A stretch of 64,000 bases of DNA from Acidiferrum sp963764675 (GTDB lineage: Bacteria; Acidobacteriota; Terriglobia; Acidiferrales; UBA7541): positions 310,001-374,000 of the forward strand of contig CAVXTQ010000011.1 in NCBI GenBank assembly GCA_963764675.1. Reading direction: 5' to 3'. Shown here in pieces: positions 46,411-55,616 of the stretch. The notes beneath the pieces were generated by a model. That model had not been told where the DNA came from. It saw only the letters and a list, made by a program, of their open reading frames with translations, and did no database searches. The position numbers were made by a program, and so were the translations under genes. The stretch's first letter is position 1. Each line of letters begins with the position of its first letter.

Positions 46411-47382
46411 TTAGGAAAGATACTTCACAGTGTCCGCGATCAAGCCTTGTGTCCCGGTATAGGGATCGCCAGTCCCTTCCCATTCCATCGAACAATAACC
46501 CTTGTAGCCGTGGCTCTTCAAAATGCCGAAAGTTTTCGGCATATCCACGTGAAAAACCCGCCCGGCCTCGTTGGCTTCCATCGACTTCACGTGGCAGATG
46601 CTGTAGGCGCGCGCGAACATGGCGTCGATTCCCGCGTAGGCATGCGCTTCGTTGCCGGTGGCCAAGGTGTTCGCGAAGTCCGGGAGCGCATGAAGCCAGG
46701 GACTGTTCACCTTGTCGACCACCTGCGTGATGAAGTCGGGGTCTTCGCTGACAGGGTTGTCGTTCTCCAGATTCACTACGACTTTTTTCTGAGAGCCATA
46801 CTCGGCGACCCGGCGCAGACTCTGCGCGGTGCGCTCCACGTCCGGTTTTATACCCTTAGCTTCCGGAATATTGGTTCGGATACTCGGTGAACCGATGGCT
46901 ATCGCGACGTCGATCCACTTTTTACCGAACTCGACGGCCTTTTCTCGCTCGGCTTGTTCGTCGGCGTAGGGGCTGTGCTCGCCATCCGCAGCAATATTGA
47001 TGATGGCTGCACCCGCGTTCTTTGCGGCGACCCGGATTTCTTCCAGGTACGTCGGGTCGAGCTTGAGAAAATGCTGGCTCCACGGCTCTATCTTATTGAC
47101 GTTGAATTTTCCAACGACGTGCGCAGCGAAGTCTTTTATTGGCATCTTGTGGCTGGACGCACCTGCTGCATCGTCGAGCCCGGCGATGAAGTCACGGAAG
47201 GGATAGGAAGAGACCGAAACCCGATCACGTGGCTGCGTTGGAAATCGCAGGCCAGGCCCGGCATCGGCAGCTGCCCCAAACGAGGCCGTAGCGAAGGCGT
47301 TTGCGGCGCCGTTCCACAGCAGCGCGCTAGCCGCTGTGCCTGCGGCCTCCGCAAGAAATCGTCTTCGTGTGCGTCGATTCAA
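46411..47382 (-). CDS. Tat-exported sugar phosphate isomerase/epimerase-like protein
   Basis: 323 aa. A twin-arginine signal (TRRRFLAEAAGTAASALLW) precedes a xylose-isomerase-like TIM barrel (FNVNKIEPWSQHF, ADGEHSPYADEQ, VVVNLENDNPVSEDPDFI, CSMEWEGTGD). It is related to AP endonuclease family 2 sugar isomerases. Metal-binding His/Glu/Asp residues of the barrel are present in the motifs listed. It is on the opposite strand to the glycan genes and converges with the carbamoyltransferase, ten bases apart, so it is probably not part of that operon. The substrate is unknown. Confidence 0.85.
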   Translation of the reverse strand: MNRRTRRRFLAEAAGTAASALLWNGAANAFATASFGAAADAGPGLRFPTQPRDRVSVSSYPFRDFIAGLDDAAGASSHKMPIKDFAAHVVGKFNVNKIEPWSQHFLKLDPTYLEEIRVAAKNAGAAIINIAADGEHSPYADEQAEREKAVEFGKKWIDVAIAIGSPSIRTNIPEAKGIKPDVERTAQSLRRVAEYGSQKKVVVNLENDNPVSEDPDFITQVVDKVNSPWLHALPDFANTLATGNEAHAYAGIDAMFARAYSICHVKSMEANEAGRVFHVDMPKTFGILKSHGYKGYCSMEWEGTGDPYTGTQGLIADTVKYLS

Positions 47383-47478
47383 AACGGCGCAAGTCTAGCA
47401 GGTCCGGTTAAGCTGCGCCACCGATTCGCAAGCCCGTTGTCGGATCGCCACCGCAATGCCGGCCACGCCGGATGCATC

Positions 47479-48714
47479 ATGAATCGCGTCTCCTTGTACA
47501 ATCTCCCGGTGCGCGTCCTGCTGTTGAACCTCTACTATCCGCCCGATACTTCGGCGACGGCGAAAATGGCGGCGGCTTTCGTTGGGCCGCTTGCTGCGGA
47601 ACATCAAGTGACGGTGATCTGTGGGCGCCCTTCCTACGATCCCACCGAGCGCCGCCCGTGGCGTCTGTGGCAGACCGAGCACTCGGGCGGAGTGAAAATT
47701 GTCCGGGTCGGCTCTACCGACTATCCCCGAACGCAAATGACGCGGCGCGTGCTCAACTATCTGACCTACGTCGCGCTGAGCGTCCCCCGCGCGCTCTTCA
47801 CCGGATGCGACGTGGCGCTGGCCATGACCGACCCGCCGTTTGAAGGCATCGTCGGCGCTTTCGTGGCGCTGCTAAAAGGCAAGCCGTACGTTTATAACAT
47901 CCGCGACATGTATCCGGACATGGCGGTCGGGGGTTTGATTGTCGAGCCGGGTCTACTGGCGCGCGTGTGGGAAAAGCTGCACCGCTGGGCGCTGCGCCGC
48001 GCGGCGCGTGTGATTGTTCTCGGCGAAGACATGCGATCTCGAATCATCGCAAAGGGCGTGGACGCGCAGCGAGTTGCGATCGTTCGCGACGGTGCTGAGA
48101 TTGCTCCAGCCGGATCGCCCGAGCCCGTGATCGACCCCGATGTTGTGCGTGCGATTCGCGGCGATTTCCGCTTCGTGCTTCTGCACGCCGGGAATCTCGG
48201 CTTCTATGGTGCCTGGAACACCTTGCTTGCCGCAGAGCGTGCGCTTGCGCAAGACGGCGTCGGGCTCGTCTTCGTCGGCGATGGTGCACAACGGGCACAA
48301 CTCGAAACTGCCGCCGCAGGCACAGCGAACGTGCGCTTTTTGCCGTTCTTTCCGGCGAGCAAGATTTCCTCGGTGCTCGCGGCCGGCGATGTGCACGTCA
48401 TCACTATCAAGCGCGGGCTCGAGGGTGTCGTCGTGCCCAGCAAGATGTACGGGATCCTAGCGGCAGGCCGTCCGATCGTCGCTGTAGCGCCGCACGAAAC
48501 GGACGCTGCGTCTCTGGGCGCGCGGTGCGGATTCGGTATTTCTGCCGACCCGGACAAGCCCGAGGAGTTGATCGCAGCCGTCCGAACGCTGCTATCCGAT
48601 CCTACGCGGCTCGTGGCTATGGGGAGGGCCGCGCGGGCTGTTGCATCTGATTATGATAGAGTGAATGAAATCCTGAAATTTTCGCAAATCATCGAGGAGG
48701 CGGCGCGCGCGTGA
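47479..48714 (+). CDS. GT4 glycosyltransferase
   Basis: 411 aa from the ATG at 47479. A GTG at 47509, ten codons in, would begin VRVLLLNLYYPPDTSATAK and is an equally possible start. Conserved donor-domain text is FRFVLLHAGNLGFYGAWNTL and FPASKISSVLAAGDVHVI; the E(x7)E region is replaced by RGLEGVVVPSKMYGILAAGR, typical of WbuB/FnlC-like family members that act late on undecaprenyl-linked glycans. It is divergent from the sugar isomerase with a 96-base gap. Its stop overlaps the epimerase start by four bases (GTGA). Confidence 0.87.
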   Translation: MNRVSLYNLPVRVLLLNLYYPPDTSATAKMAAAFVGPLAAEHQVTVICGRPSYDPTERRPWRLWQTEHSGGVKIVRVGSTDYPRTQMTRRVLNYLTYVALSVPRALFTGCDVALAMTDPPFEGIVGAFVALLKGKPYVYNIRDMYPDMAVGGLIVEPGLLARVWEKLHRWALRRAARVIVLGEDMRSRIIAKGVDAQRVAIVRDGAEIAPAGSPEPVIDPDVVRAIRGDFRFVLLHAGNLGFYGAWNTLLAAERALAQDGVGLVFVGDGAQRAQLETAAAGTANVRFLPFFPASKISSVLAAGDVHVITIKRGLEGVVVPSKMYGILAAGRPIVAVAPHETDAASLGARCGFGISADPDKPEELIAAVRTLLSDPTRLVAMGRAARAVASDYDRVNEILKFSQIIEEAARA

Positions 48715-49742
48715 CACTTGGAGAAACTTTTTGGACGGGGAAACTGGTGCTCGTTACCGGGGGCTCGTCGTTTATCGGCTCGACGCTGACGGACCAGCTT
48801 CTCGCCCGCGGCGCGAAAGTCCGCATCGTCGATGACCTCTCCAGCGGGCACCTTGGCAACATTCGCGAGCACCTGGGAAAGGGCGGTGTAGATTTTCTCC
48901 ACGCGGATTTGCGCGAGCCAGGCGTGACGCGTGCCGCCGTGCAAGGCGTGGACACGGTTTTCCATCTGGCGGCCGACCATGGCGGCCGCGGGTACGTGGA
49001 TCTGCATCAGGCGGGACCGGCGTCCAATTTCTTTTTGGATGGTCTTGTTTTCGCCGAAGCGCTTCGCGCCAAAGTCAAGAAAATCGTCTTTGCTTCTTCC
49101 GGCTGCGTGTACCCCAATTTCTTACAGTCCGACATCAAGAAGGAAGTCTACCTGACGGAAGATCTCACCAACGGCCCCAACGACGCGGACAACACCTATG
49201 GCTGGGCCAAACTCATGGGCGAATTCACGCTGAAGGCCTATGCGAAGGAACACGGCATCGGTGCGGCGTCTTGCCGCTACTTCACCGTATACGGGCCGCG
49301 CGGCGTCGAAAATCACGCCGTGATCGCCATGATCGCGCGAGCTTTCCTCGGGCACAATCCTTTCGAGGTGTGGGGCGACGGGACGCAGATTCGCAACTGG
49401 ACCTACATCGATGACATTGTTGAAGGCACGATTCTTGCCGGAGAAAAAATCAACGATGGCACGGCCATTAACCTCGGCACCATGGAGCGCATCACGGTAG
49501 CCGACTGCGCGAAAATGGTGTGCGACTTCACCGGGCATAAAGCGGAGATCAAGCTGCGGCGGGACATGCCCACCGGCCCTCTCAATCGCGTGGCGGACAA
49601 TGCTTTGGCGAAGCGCCTGCTCGGTTGGGAACCCAAGGTGGCCTTTCGCGACGGACTGAAGCGCACCATCGACTGGTATTACGCCACCAGAGACCGCGCT
49701 GAAGTGCAGCGCACCTTCGGACGCATGTTGACGGAGCGCTAG
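48711..49742 (+). CDS. NAD-dependent sugar epimerase/dehydratase (SDR)
   Basis: 343 aa. Extended-SDR features: GGSSFIGSTLTDQLLARG at the N-terminus, SSGCVYP, and the catalytic YGWAK (Tyr-x-x-x-Lys). The substrate-binding half has TVYGPRGVENHAVIAMIARA and DGTQIRNWTYIDDIVEG. It resembles GDP-mannose 3,5-epimerase and UDP-sugar epimerases but exact reaction cannot be read. The GTG start overlaps the preceding TGA (GTGA), so it is translated with the glycosyltransferase. Confidence 0.87.
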   Translation: MTLGETFWTGKLVLVTGGSSFIGSTLTDQLLARGAKVRIVDDLSSGHLGNIREHLGKGGVDFLHADLREPGVTRAAVQGVDTVFHLAADHGGRGYVDLHQAGPASNFFLDGLVFAEALRAKVKKIVFASSGCVYPNFLQSDIKKEVYLTEDLTNGPNDADNTYGWAKLMGEFTLKAYAKEHGIGAASCRYFTVYGPRGVENHAVIAMIARAFLGHNPFEVWGDGTQIRNWTYIDDIVEGTILAGEKINDGTAINLGTMERITVADCAKMVCDFTGHKAEIKLRRDMPTGPLNRVADNALAKRLLGWEPKVAFRDGLKRTIDWYYATRDRAEVQRTFGRMLTER

Positions 49743-50020
49743 GGATCAGGGCGGGGAGTCTCGCTTCAAAATCTAGCCCGTGATCGCAGGCGCTGTGGGC
49801 AACCACCCATTGTCTCCCTCGAATCACGTTCTTCACGTTCGGGATTGAAGTGCGCCGAAAAGCGCGGTATGGTAAATGCGCTGCGTGGGGCAGTTTAATA
49901 TTTACCGTATAGTTATATAACGGCTTGGGAGCCGGACCCCAACCCGGCGATTCGTTCGAGACATCAGCCGCGTCCCCTCCCCCGGCGAGATGTCCGTCAA
50001 GCGCCAACAAACGAGGTTGC

Positions 50021-51073
50021 ATGGCCGCAGGCCTGCTCGCCTTTTTCATTGCTCTGTTTGCTTCTCTGATGCTCACCGTGCCGGTGCGCGCGCTCGCGCT
50101 ACGCGTCGGCATGGTTGACCTTCCCGGGCCGCGCAAAGTTCATCTCCAACCGATTCCGCTGCTTGGTGGCTTAGCGATGTACGGCGGCGTGATGCTCGCG
50201 ATTCTGTTTGCTTTCGACGGCGCCGCACGCGCGCAAAGCGCGGGTATCGTCACGGGCGCGACTCTTGTCGCCGCCGTTGGCTTCCTCGACGATCGCGGCT
50301 GGCTGCATCACCAGATCAAGCTCTTCGTGGCCATGCCGTTGGCCGCCGTCATTCTTCTGCTCAGCGGCATCCATGCGCAGGTCTTCGAAGTTTTTGTGCC
50401 GGGGCGCTTGGGCAACGTGCTGGACGCCGCGCTGACGGTCTTCTGGGTCGTCGGTATCACGGCATCGTTCAGTATCTTCGATCACATGGACGGCCTCTGT
50501 GCCGGCGTCGCCGCGATGGCGTCCATCTTTTTTGCGATGCTGGCGTACCTTAACCAGCAAACGCTGGTCACCACGCTAGCGGCCGCCGTGCTCGGCGCCG
50601 CCACCGGGTTCCTTCGCTGGAATTTCAAGCCCGCGAAAATTTTTATGGGTGACGGTGGCGCGATGTTTCTTGGCTTCCTGATGGCCACGCTCGGCCTCAA
50701 GCTGCGCCTCGAGCAGGCCAATCACCTAGCCGGGTGGCTCGCGCCTCTGCTGATTCTGGGCGTCACGATTTTCGACACCACCCTGGTTACGATTTCCCGC
50801 TCTCGCCGTGGCTTGCTTCCATTCACCACTCCGGGCAAGGATCACACCGCCCATCGCCTCGTCAATCTGGGGCTCGGCCAGCGTGGCGCGGTGCTCGCGC
50901 TTTATTCTTTGGGAGCCTTGAGCGGCGGCGCGGCCGTGCTGGTGACTTACTTGTCCCCCGTGGGAGCGCTCGCCGCCGCCATCATCGCCGCCGTTTTGCT
51001 CGCCCTTGGGGTCGCATTGCTTGAGCGCGCACCCTACGAGCCCCAAGCGCGTAAGCATGCAGTATCCGCCTGA
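50021..51073 (+). CDS. WecA/MraY-family glycan initiating transferase
   Basis: 350 aa with about ten membrane segments. Polyprenol-phosphate-hexose-1-phosphate transferase motifs are GMVDLPGPRKVHLQPIPLLG, DDRGWLHHQIK, FDHMDGLCAGVA, and KIFMGDGGAMFLG, with HTAHRL near the C-terminus. It should transfer a sugar-1-phosphate (probably an N-acetylhexosamine) from UDP-sugar to undecaprenyl phosphate and so start the repeat unit. ATG at 50021, GAGG just upstream. The 278-base gap before it is AT-rich around 49894-49921, with a GTTATATAAC palindrome at 49912-49921, and may hold its promoter. Confidence 0.88.
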   Translation: MAAGLLAFFIALFASLMLTVPVRALALRVGMVDLPGPRKVHLQPIPLLGGLAMYGGVMLAILFAFDGAARAQSAGIVTGATLVAAVGFLDDRGWLHHQIKLFVAMPLAAVILLLSGIHAQVFEVFVPGRLGNVLDAALTVFWVVGITASFSIFDHMDGLCAGVAAMASIFFAMLAYLNQQTLVTTLAAAVLGAATGFLRWNFKPAKIFMGDGGAMFLGFLMATLGLKLRLEQANHLAGWLAPLLILGVTIFDTTLVTISRSRRGLLPFTTPGKDHTAHRLVNLGLGQRGAVLALYSLGALSGGAAVLVTYLSPVGALAAAIIAAVLLALGVALLERAPYEPQARKHAVSA

Positions 51074-51119
51074 CCCGTGCCGGAGAACTTCGGCCCACTA
51101 GTGTGGCCCCCTGAAGGAT

Positions 51120-51147
51120 TTGCCCTCGCTTTTGGATTCGTTATACT
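51120..51147 (+). promoter_or_regulatory. Candidate promoter of FAD oxidoreductase gene
   Basis: TTGCCC (51120-51125), a 16-base spacer, and TATACT (51142-51147, five of six). It lies about 100 bases before the GTG at 51253 and after the WecA-like stop. Confidence 0.4.
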
Positions 51148-51252
51148 TACGGTCGTCGATTGACCTCCCAACGCTCGTGCGGCGGCAACACTTGAGCGGG
51201 AACTAAAGCCGGGAACATTTTTATTTTGGAGGTGCGCTAGCCGGAAGTCCCG

Positions 51253-52491
51253 GTGCGCACCTTCCACAGTGACAATCGCGTCGTGGGCAAACAGATAGGC
51301 ACCGTGCAAAGCACTCAACAGCAGTCTTCGAAGCGGCGAGACGCGGATGACGTCATCGTGGTCGGTGGTTCAGCCGCGGGTCTCTATACTGCTGCGGCCC
51401 TCGCGCGCGGCGGCCGCAATGTTCGCGTCTTGGAATCCAAGCCCGACTTCGAGCCGGCCTCCCGCACGCTGATCGTCACCAATCATTTCCGCAATCAACT
51501 CGGAGCTTCGGCGAGCGCCAGCATCCTCAATGAAATTCGCCGGTTCGAGCTTTTCACCGACGGACGCTCGGCGCAGATCGCCCTCTCGAAGCCCGACCTG
51601 ATCATCGAGCGCGCACGTTTGATTCCCGCGCTGGCGCGGGAAGCGCAACACGCCGGCGCAAAGCTTTCTTTTGACGCTCGATTTCTCGGCCTGTCGCCGA
51701 ACTCGAAAGGTCTTCATCTCGAAGTGGAATCGGCGGGATGCCGCGAGGAGTTGCACACCGCCAGCGTCGTTGGCGCCGACGGCGCCGCAAGTCGTGTCGC
51801 CCGCACCGCGGGCTGGCCGCCGATCGAAACCGTTCCGCTGGTGCAAGCGATCGTGCGGCTGCCCAAGGATTGTCCGCCCGACACCACACGGGTGTGGTTC
51901 GTTCCCGACGACACGCCCTACTTCTATTGGATGATCCCTGAATCGCCCGAACGCGCCGCACTCGGCGTCATCGGTGAAGAGGGCCGTGACACGGCTCGCT
52001 GCCTCGCGCGCTTTCTCGAGAAGAAACAGATGGAGCCACTGGAGTGGCAAGGGGCGCGCATTCCCGTTTATCGCCGTTGGGTGCCGGTCAAGCGGCGCGT
52101 GGGCAACGGTGAAGTGTATCTGGTGGGCGACGCGGCCGCCCAGGTGAAGGTGACCACGGTCGGCGGCATAGTCACCGGCTTTCGCGGCGCACTTGGCGTC
52201 GCGCAATCCATTTTGCGCAACGGCCATAGCCGCGAACTGACGACACTCCGCCGCGAGCTCGATACCCACTGGCTGATCCGCCGCACCATGCATCACTTTC
52301 AACAAAAGGATTATTCCCAGCTCGTCGATCTTCTCAACCTGTCTATCCGCGACACTTTGAGTGAGATCAACCGTGATGAATCCACTCGCTTGCTCTGGAA
52401 CGTCCTTCGCCGCCAGCCGCGTCTCGCCCTTCTTGGGCTTCGCGGTTTGCTCCTGGGCAAGAACGCCGCGCCTCGGTCCGCTTCCGGGTAA
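51253..52491 (+). CDS. FAD-dependent oxidoreductase, geranylgeranyl-reductase/UbiH-like
   Basis: 412 aa. The N-terminal dinucleotide motif is VIVVGGSAAGLYTAAALARG, the second FAD contact is VVGADGAASRVAR, and the third is VYLVGDAAAQVKVTTVGGIV, a pattern of the p-hydroxybenzoate hydroxylase/geranylgeranyl reductase fold. The region after it (LDTHWLIRRTMHHFQ) is family-like. GTG start with GGAAG five bases upstream. It sits inside the polysaccharide locus, between a WecA-like transferase and ugd. It may reduce or oxidise the polyprenyl carrier, or have no link to glycan synthesis. Confidence 0.82.
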   Translation: MRTFHSDNRVVGKQIGTVQSTQQQSSKRRDADDVIVVGGSAAGLYTAAALARGGRNVRVLESKPDFEPASRTLIVTNHFRNQLGASASASILNEIRRFELFTDGRSAQIALSKPDLIIERARLIPALAREAQHAGAKLSFDARFLGLSPNSKGLHLEVESAGCREELHTASVVGADGAASRVARTAGWPPIETVPLVQAIVRLPKDCPPDTTRVWFVPDDTPYFYWMIPESPERAALGVIGEEGRDTARCLARFLEKKQMEPLEWQGARIPVYRRWVPVKRRVGNGEVYLVGDAAAQVKVTTVGGIVTGFRGALGVAQSILRNGHSRELTTLRRELDTHWLIRRTMHHFQQKDYSQLVDLLNLSIRDTLSEINRDESTRLLWNVLRRQPRLALLGLRGLLLGKNAAPRSASG

Positions 52492-52597
52492 TCTGGCCAC
52501 GCAACACTTTGCGGGTATGGGCAACTAGTTCACAATGGTGGCGCCGGAATTAGCTTGAGCCGCCTCTACGTCCCAGAGGACTCTGAGGAGAAATCCC

Positions 52598-53980
52598 TTG
52601 CATCTTGCTGTAGTGGGTTGTGGTTACGTTGGTCTTGTGACTGGGGCGTGTCTCGCCGAGGCCGGGCACGATGTCATCTGTACAGACATCGATACAGAGC
52701 GCATCGCGCAACTCCAGTCCGGCGGCGTTCCCATCTTCGAGCGCTATCTCGATAAGATTCTTGCCAGCGCGCGCGCTAGCGGCAAAATTTCTTACACTTC
52801 CGACGCGGGCGAGGCCATCCGGGGCGGAGACGCCATCTTCATCTGCGTAGGTACACCGCCAAAACCAAATGGCGAGGCTGACCTTTCCGCTATCGATCAC
52901 GTCGCTCGCCAGATCGCGATCGAGGCGAGCTGTCCCAAGCTGGTCATCGAGAAGAGCACCGTTCCCGCGCGCACCGGTCTGGAACTACGTCGCGCCCTGA
53001 ACGCCTATTCTCGCAACAGCAGTCTCACCTTCCGGGTGGCCTCAAATCCCGAGTTCCTTAGGGAAGGCACCGCAGTCGAGGATTTCTTTCATCCCGATCG
53101 CATCGTGGTGGGCGTCGAGGAGCAATCCGCAGCCGCCGATCTCCGTGAAATTTATCGCCCTATCCTGGAGCACACGTTCCACTGCCCGGTGCACAACGGT
53201 GCCTGCCCGACTGGCGTTCCCGCCGAGTTTCTCGTCACCACCATCAACAGCGCCGAGCTCATTAAACACGCCTCCAACTCGTTCCTGGCGCTGAAGATCA
53301 GCTACGCCAACGTGATTGCCGACCTCTGCGAAAAAATCGGCGCGGATGTCGAGGAAGTGACACACGCCATGGGGCTGGACCCGCGCATCGGCGGAAAATT
53401 TCTTCGTGCCGGCTTGGGCTTTGGCGGCTTTTGCTTCCCCAAGGACGTCCAGGCGTTCGTTCACCTAGCCGCCAGCGTCGGCGTCAATTTCGATATCCTC
53501 AAAGCGGCTGAGCGGGTCAACAAGCAGCGTGTCGAGCGCTTCCTTGCCAAAGTCCGCAAAGCGTTGTGGGTCGTTAAGGGCAAGCGCGTGGCAATTCTGG
53601 GACTAGCCTTCAAGGCCAATACGGATGACGTTCGCTTCTCGCCGGCTCTCGCGGTCGCCGCTATCATGCTCGACGAAGGTGCCGACGTCCACGCAAGTGA
53701 CCCCGTGGCTGTTTCGCGTGCCCGCGCGCTTCTCCCGGAGCTGACCTACCACGAAGATCCCTACGACGCACTGCGCGATGCGGAAGCGGCTCTGGTTTGC
53801 ACCGACTGGGATGAGTTCCGCAACATCGATTGGGCGCGCGCCGGCGCTCTGATGGCTCGCCGCCTCGTGATCGACGGCCGCAATCTGTATTCTCCCGCGC
53901 GCATGCGCGAACTGGGTTTCGAGTATTTCTCGTTTGGTCGGGAACTTGTGCAGACCGGCCGCATGGAAGCCGTCCGCTGA
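52598..53980 (+). CDS. ugd: UDP-glucose 6-dehydrogenase
   Basis: 460 aa. The start is TTG at 52598 (residues LHLAVVGCGYVGLVTGACLAE) with GAGGAG seven bases before, which is better than any ATG nearby. Rossmann motif, FICVGTPPKPNGEADLSAID, NPEFLREGTAVEDFFHPDR and the catalytic Cys279 in LGFGGFCFPKD are all present. It oxidises UDP-glucose to UDP-glucuronate with two NAD. UDP-glucuronate is the substrate of the UXS-type decarboxylase 0.6 kb downstream. It is followed by a DinB gene. Confidence 0.95.
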   Translation: MHLAVVGCGYVGLVTGACLAEAGHDVICTDIDTERIAQLQSGGVPIFERYLDKILASARASGKISYTSDAGEAIRGGDAIFICVGTPPKPNGEADLSAIDHVARQIAIEASCPKLVIEKSTVPARTGLELRRALNAYSRNSSLTFRVASNPEFLREGTAVEDFFHPDRIVVGVEEQSAAADLREIYRPILEHTFHCPVHNGACPTGVPAEFLVTTINSAELIKHASNSFLALKISYANVIADLCEKIGADVEEVTHAMGLDPRIGGKFLRAGLGFGGFCFPKDVQAFVHLAASVGVNFDILKAAERVNKQRVERFLAKVRKALWVVKGKRVAILGLAFKANTDDVRFSPALAVAAIMLDEGADVHASDPVAVSRARALLPELTYHEDPYDALRDAEAALVCTDWDEFRNIDWARAGALMARRLVIDGRNLYSPARMRELGFEYFSFGRELVQTGRMEAVR

Positions 53981-54018
53981 TTCCCGAGCAATCCCGGTCA
54001 ACGAATTGGGGGAGTGAG

Positions 54019-54558
54019 ATGGAACATAATTTGCAGCACACCATATCCCTTCTCACTCGCACGCCGGCTGCCCTCAATGCGCTTCTCCGCGATCTGCCGG
54101 AGACTTGGACGTTGCGCAATGAAGGCGAAAACACCTGGAGCGCGTTCGATATCGTTGGCCATCTGATTCACGCCGAACGCGCGGATTGGATTCCACGCGT
54201 GAAGACCGTGCTGCAATTTGGTGAGACACGGACGTTCGAGCCCTTCGATCGTCAAGGGCATAAACGAGAGGTTGAAGGCAAATCATTGGGACAGTTGCTG
54301 GATGAATTTGCCCGTGTGCGGTCAGAAAACTTAGCCGAGCTGCGCGCACTGAATCTGCAGCCAGCGGACCTCGAACGGCGCGGACGCCATCCTGTCTTCG
54401 GAGTTGTGACCTTGTCCGGCCTGCTGGCGACCTGGGCAGCCCACGACTTGACTCACCTGCACCAACTCTCAAGGGTGATGGCGCACCAATACCGGGAGGC
54501 CGTGGGTCCGTGGAGCGCATATCTTGGTGTGCTGAAATGCGCCGGCCACAGCTCTTAG
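54019..54558 (+). CDS. DinB-superfamily protein
   Basis: 179 aa, four-helix-bundle DinB type. Metal-ligand His residues lie in DIVGHLIHAERADW and in ATWAAHDLTHLHQL. GGGGGAG precedes the ATG at 54019. It is the third DinB protein in the window and lies inside the polysaccharide locus, 38 bases after ugd and converging on the decarboxylase gene with a 6-base gap. A relation to polysaccharide synthesis is not evident. Confidence 0.85.
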   Translation: MEHNLQHTISLLTRTPAALNALLRDLPETWTLRNEGENTWSAFDIVGHLIHAERADWIPRVKTVLQFGETRTFEPFDRQGHKREVEGKSLGQLLDEFARVRSENLAELRALNLQPADLERRGRHPVFGVVTLSGLLATWAAHDLTHLHQLSRVMAHQYREAVGPWSAYLGVLKCAGHSS

Positions 54559-54564
54559 CGCCTT

Positions 54565-55521
54565 CTACTTCGCGCCGACGCTGGTCTTCTTGGCGAAAAC
54601 TTCCTTGAAGTAACTCATCGTTACTCCCAGGCCCTCTTCCAGTCCGACCTTCGGCGCCCACCCCAAGACCCGCTTTGCCTTGCTGATGTCCGGGCAGCGC
54701 TGCTTCGGATCGTCCTGCGGTAGCGGCTCGAAAATGATGGGCGGCGCGTTTTTGAACTGCTCCCGGATGCGCTCCGCAAATTGCAGGATCGTAATCTCCT
54801 GCGGGTTTCCGATATTCACCGGCAGGTGCTCGTCGGACATCATCAACCGGTAAATTCCGTCGATCAAATCGGATACGTAGCAAAAGCTCCGCGTCTGTTT
54901 GCCGTCGCCATAGACGGTGATCGCCTGACCGCTGAGCGCCTGGTGTACGAAGTTGGGCAGCGCACGTCCGTCGTTCAATCGCATGCGAGGTCCGTAGGTG
55001 TTGAAAATGCGCACGATGTGCGTGTCAACCCCATGGAAGCGGTGATACGCCATGGTCATGGCTTCGGCAAACCGCTTCGCTTCGTCATACACGCCGCGCG
55101 GCCCGATGGGATTCACGCGGCCCCAATATTCCTCATGCTGGGGAGAAATTTCAGGGTCGCCATAGCACTCGCTGGTCGAGGCCAGGAAAAACTTGGCTTT
55201 TTTCGCCAGCGCCAGGCCCAGCGCGTTGTGAGTACCCAGCGAGCCTACTTTTAGCGTTTGAATGGGCAGCTTCAGGTAATCCACTGGGCTGGCAGGCGAT
55301 GCAAAGTGCAGCACGTAGTCGACCGGACCCTCGACGTCGATATACTTCGAGACGTCAACCTTCGCGATGCGGAAGCGTGGATGCTTCTCCAAGTGGCTTA
55401 CGTTCGATTCCGCGCCAGTCACTAAGCTATCTAACGCTAGAACGTCCCAGCCCTCCGCAATCAGCCGGTCGCAAAGATGCGAACCTAGAAATCCCGCCCC
55501 GCCCGTGATCACCGCCCGCAT
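54565..55521 (-). CDS. UDP-glucuronate decarboxylase-type SDR (UDP-xylose synthase)
   Basis: 318 aa from the ATG at 55521, which has AAGGAGG five bases before; an upstream ATG at 55545 lacks this. GGAGFLGSHLCDRL, FASPASPVDYLKLPIQTLK, STSECYGDPEISPQ and RGVYDEAKRFAEA (catalytic Tyr-x-x-x-Lys) are typical of UXS, as is NTYGPRMRLNDGRALPNFV. It would convert UDP-glucuronate to UDP-xylose, using the product of ugd. It is transcribed toward the DinB gene, divergent from the YdcF gene. Confidence 0.92.
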   Translation of the reverse strand: MRAVITGGAGFLGSHLCDRLIAEGWDVLALDSLVTGAESNVSHLEKHPRFRIAKVDVSKYIDVEGPVDYVLHFASPASPVDYLKLPIQTLKVGSLGTHNALGLALAKKAKFFLASTSECYGDPEISPQHEEYWGRVNPIGPRGVYDEAKRFAEAMTMAYHRFHGVDTHIVRIFNTYGPRMRLNDGRALPNFVHQALSGQAITVYGDGKQTRSFCYVSDLIDGIYRLMMSDEHLPVNIGNPQEITILQFAERIREQFKNAPPIIFEPLPQDDPKQRCPDISKAKRVLGWAPKVGLEEGLGVTMSYFKEVFAKKTSVGAK

Positions 55522-55616
55522 GCAATCCTCCTTGGTTGTTTCCAATCCTCTAGTTTAACGGGTGCCAGCTGGATTGACCACCTTGGAGGCACGAGATACG
55601 ATTCGCACGTTCCGCG

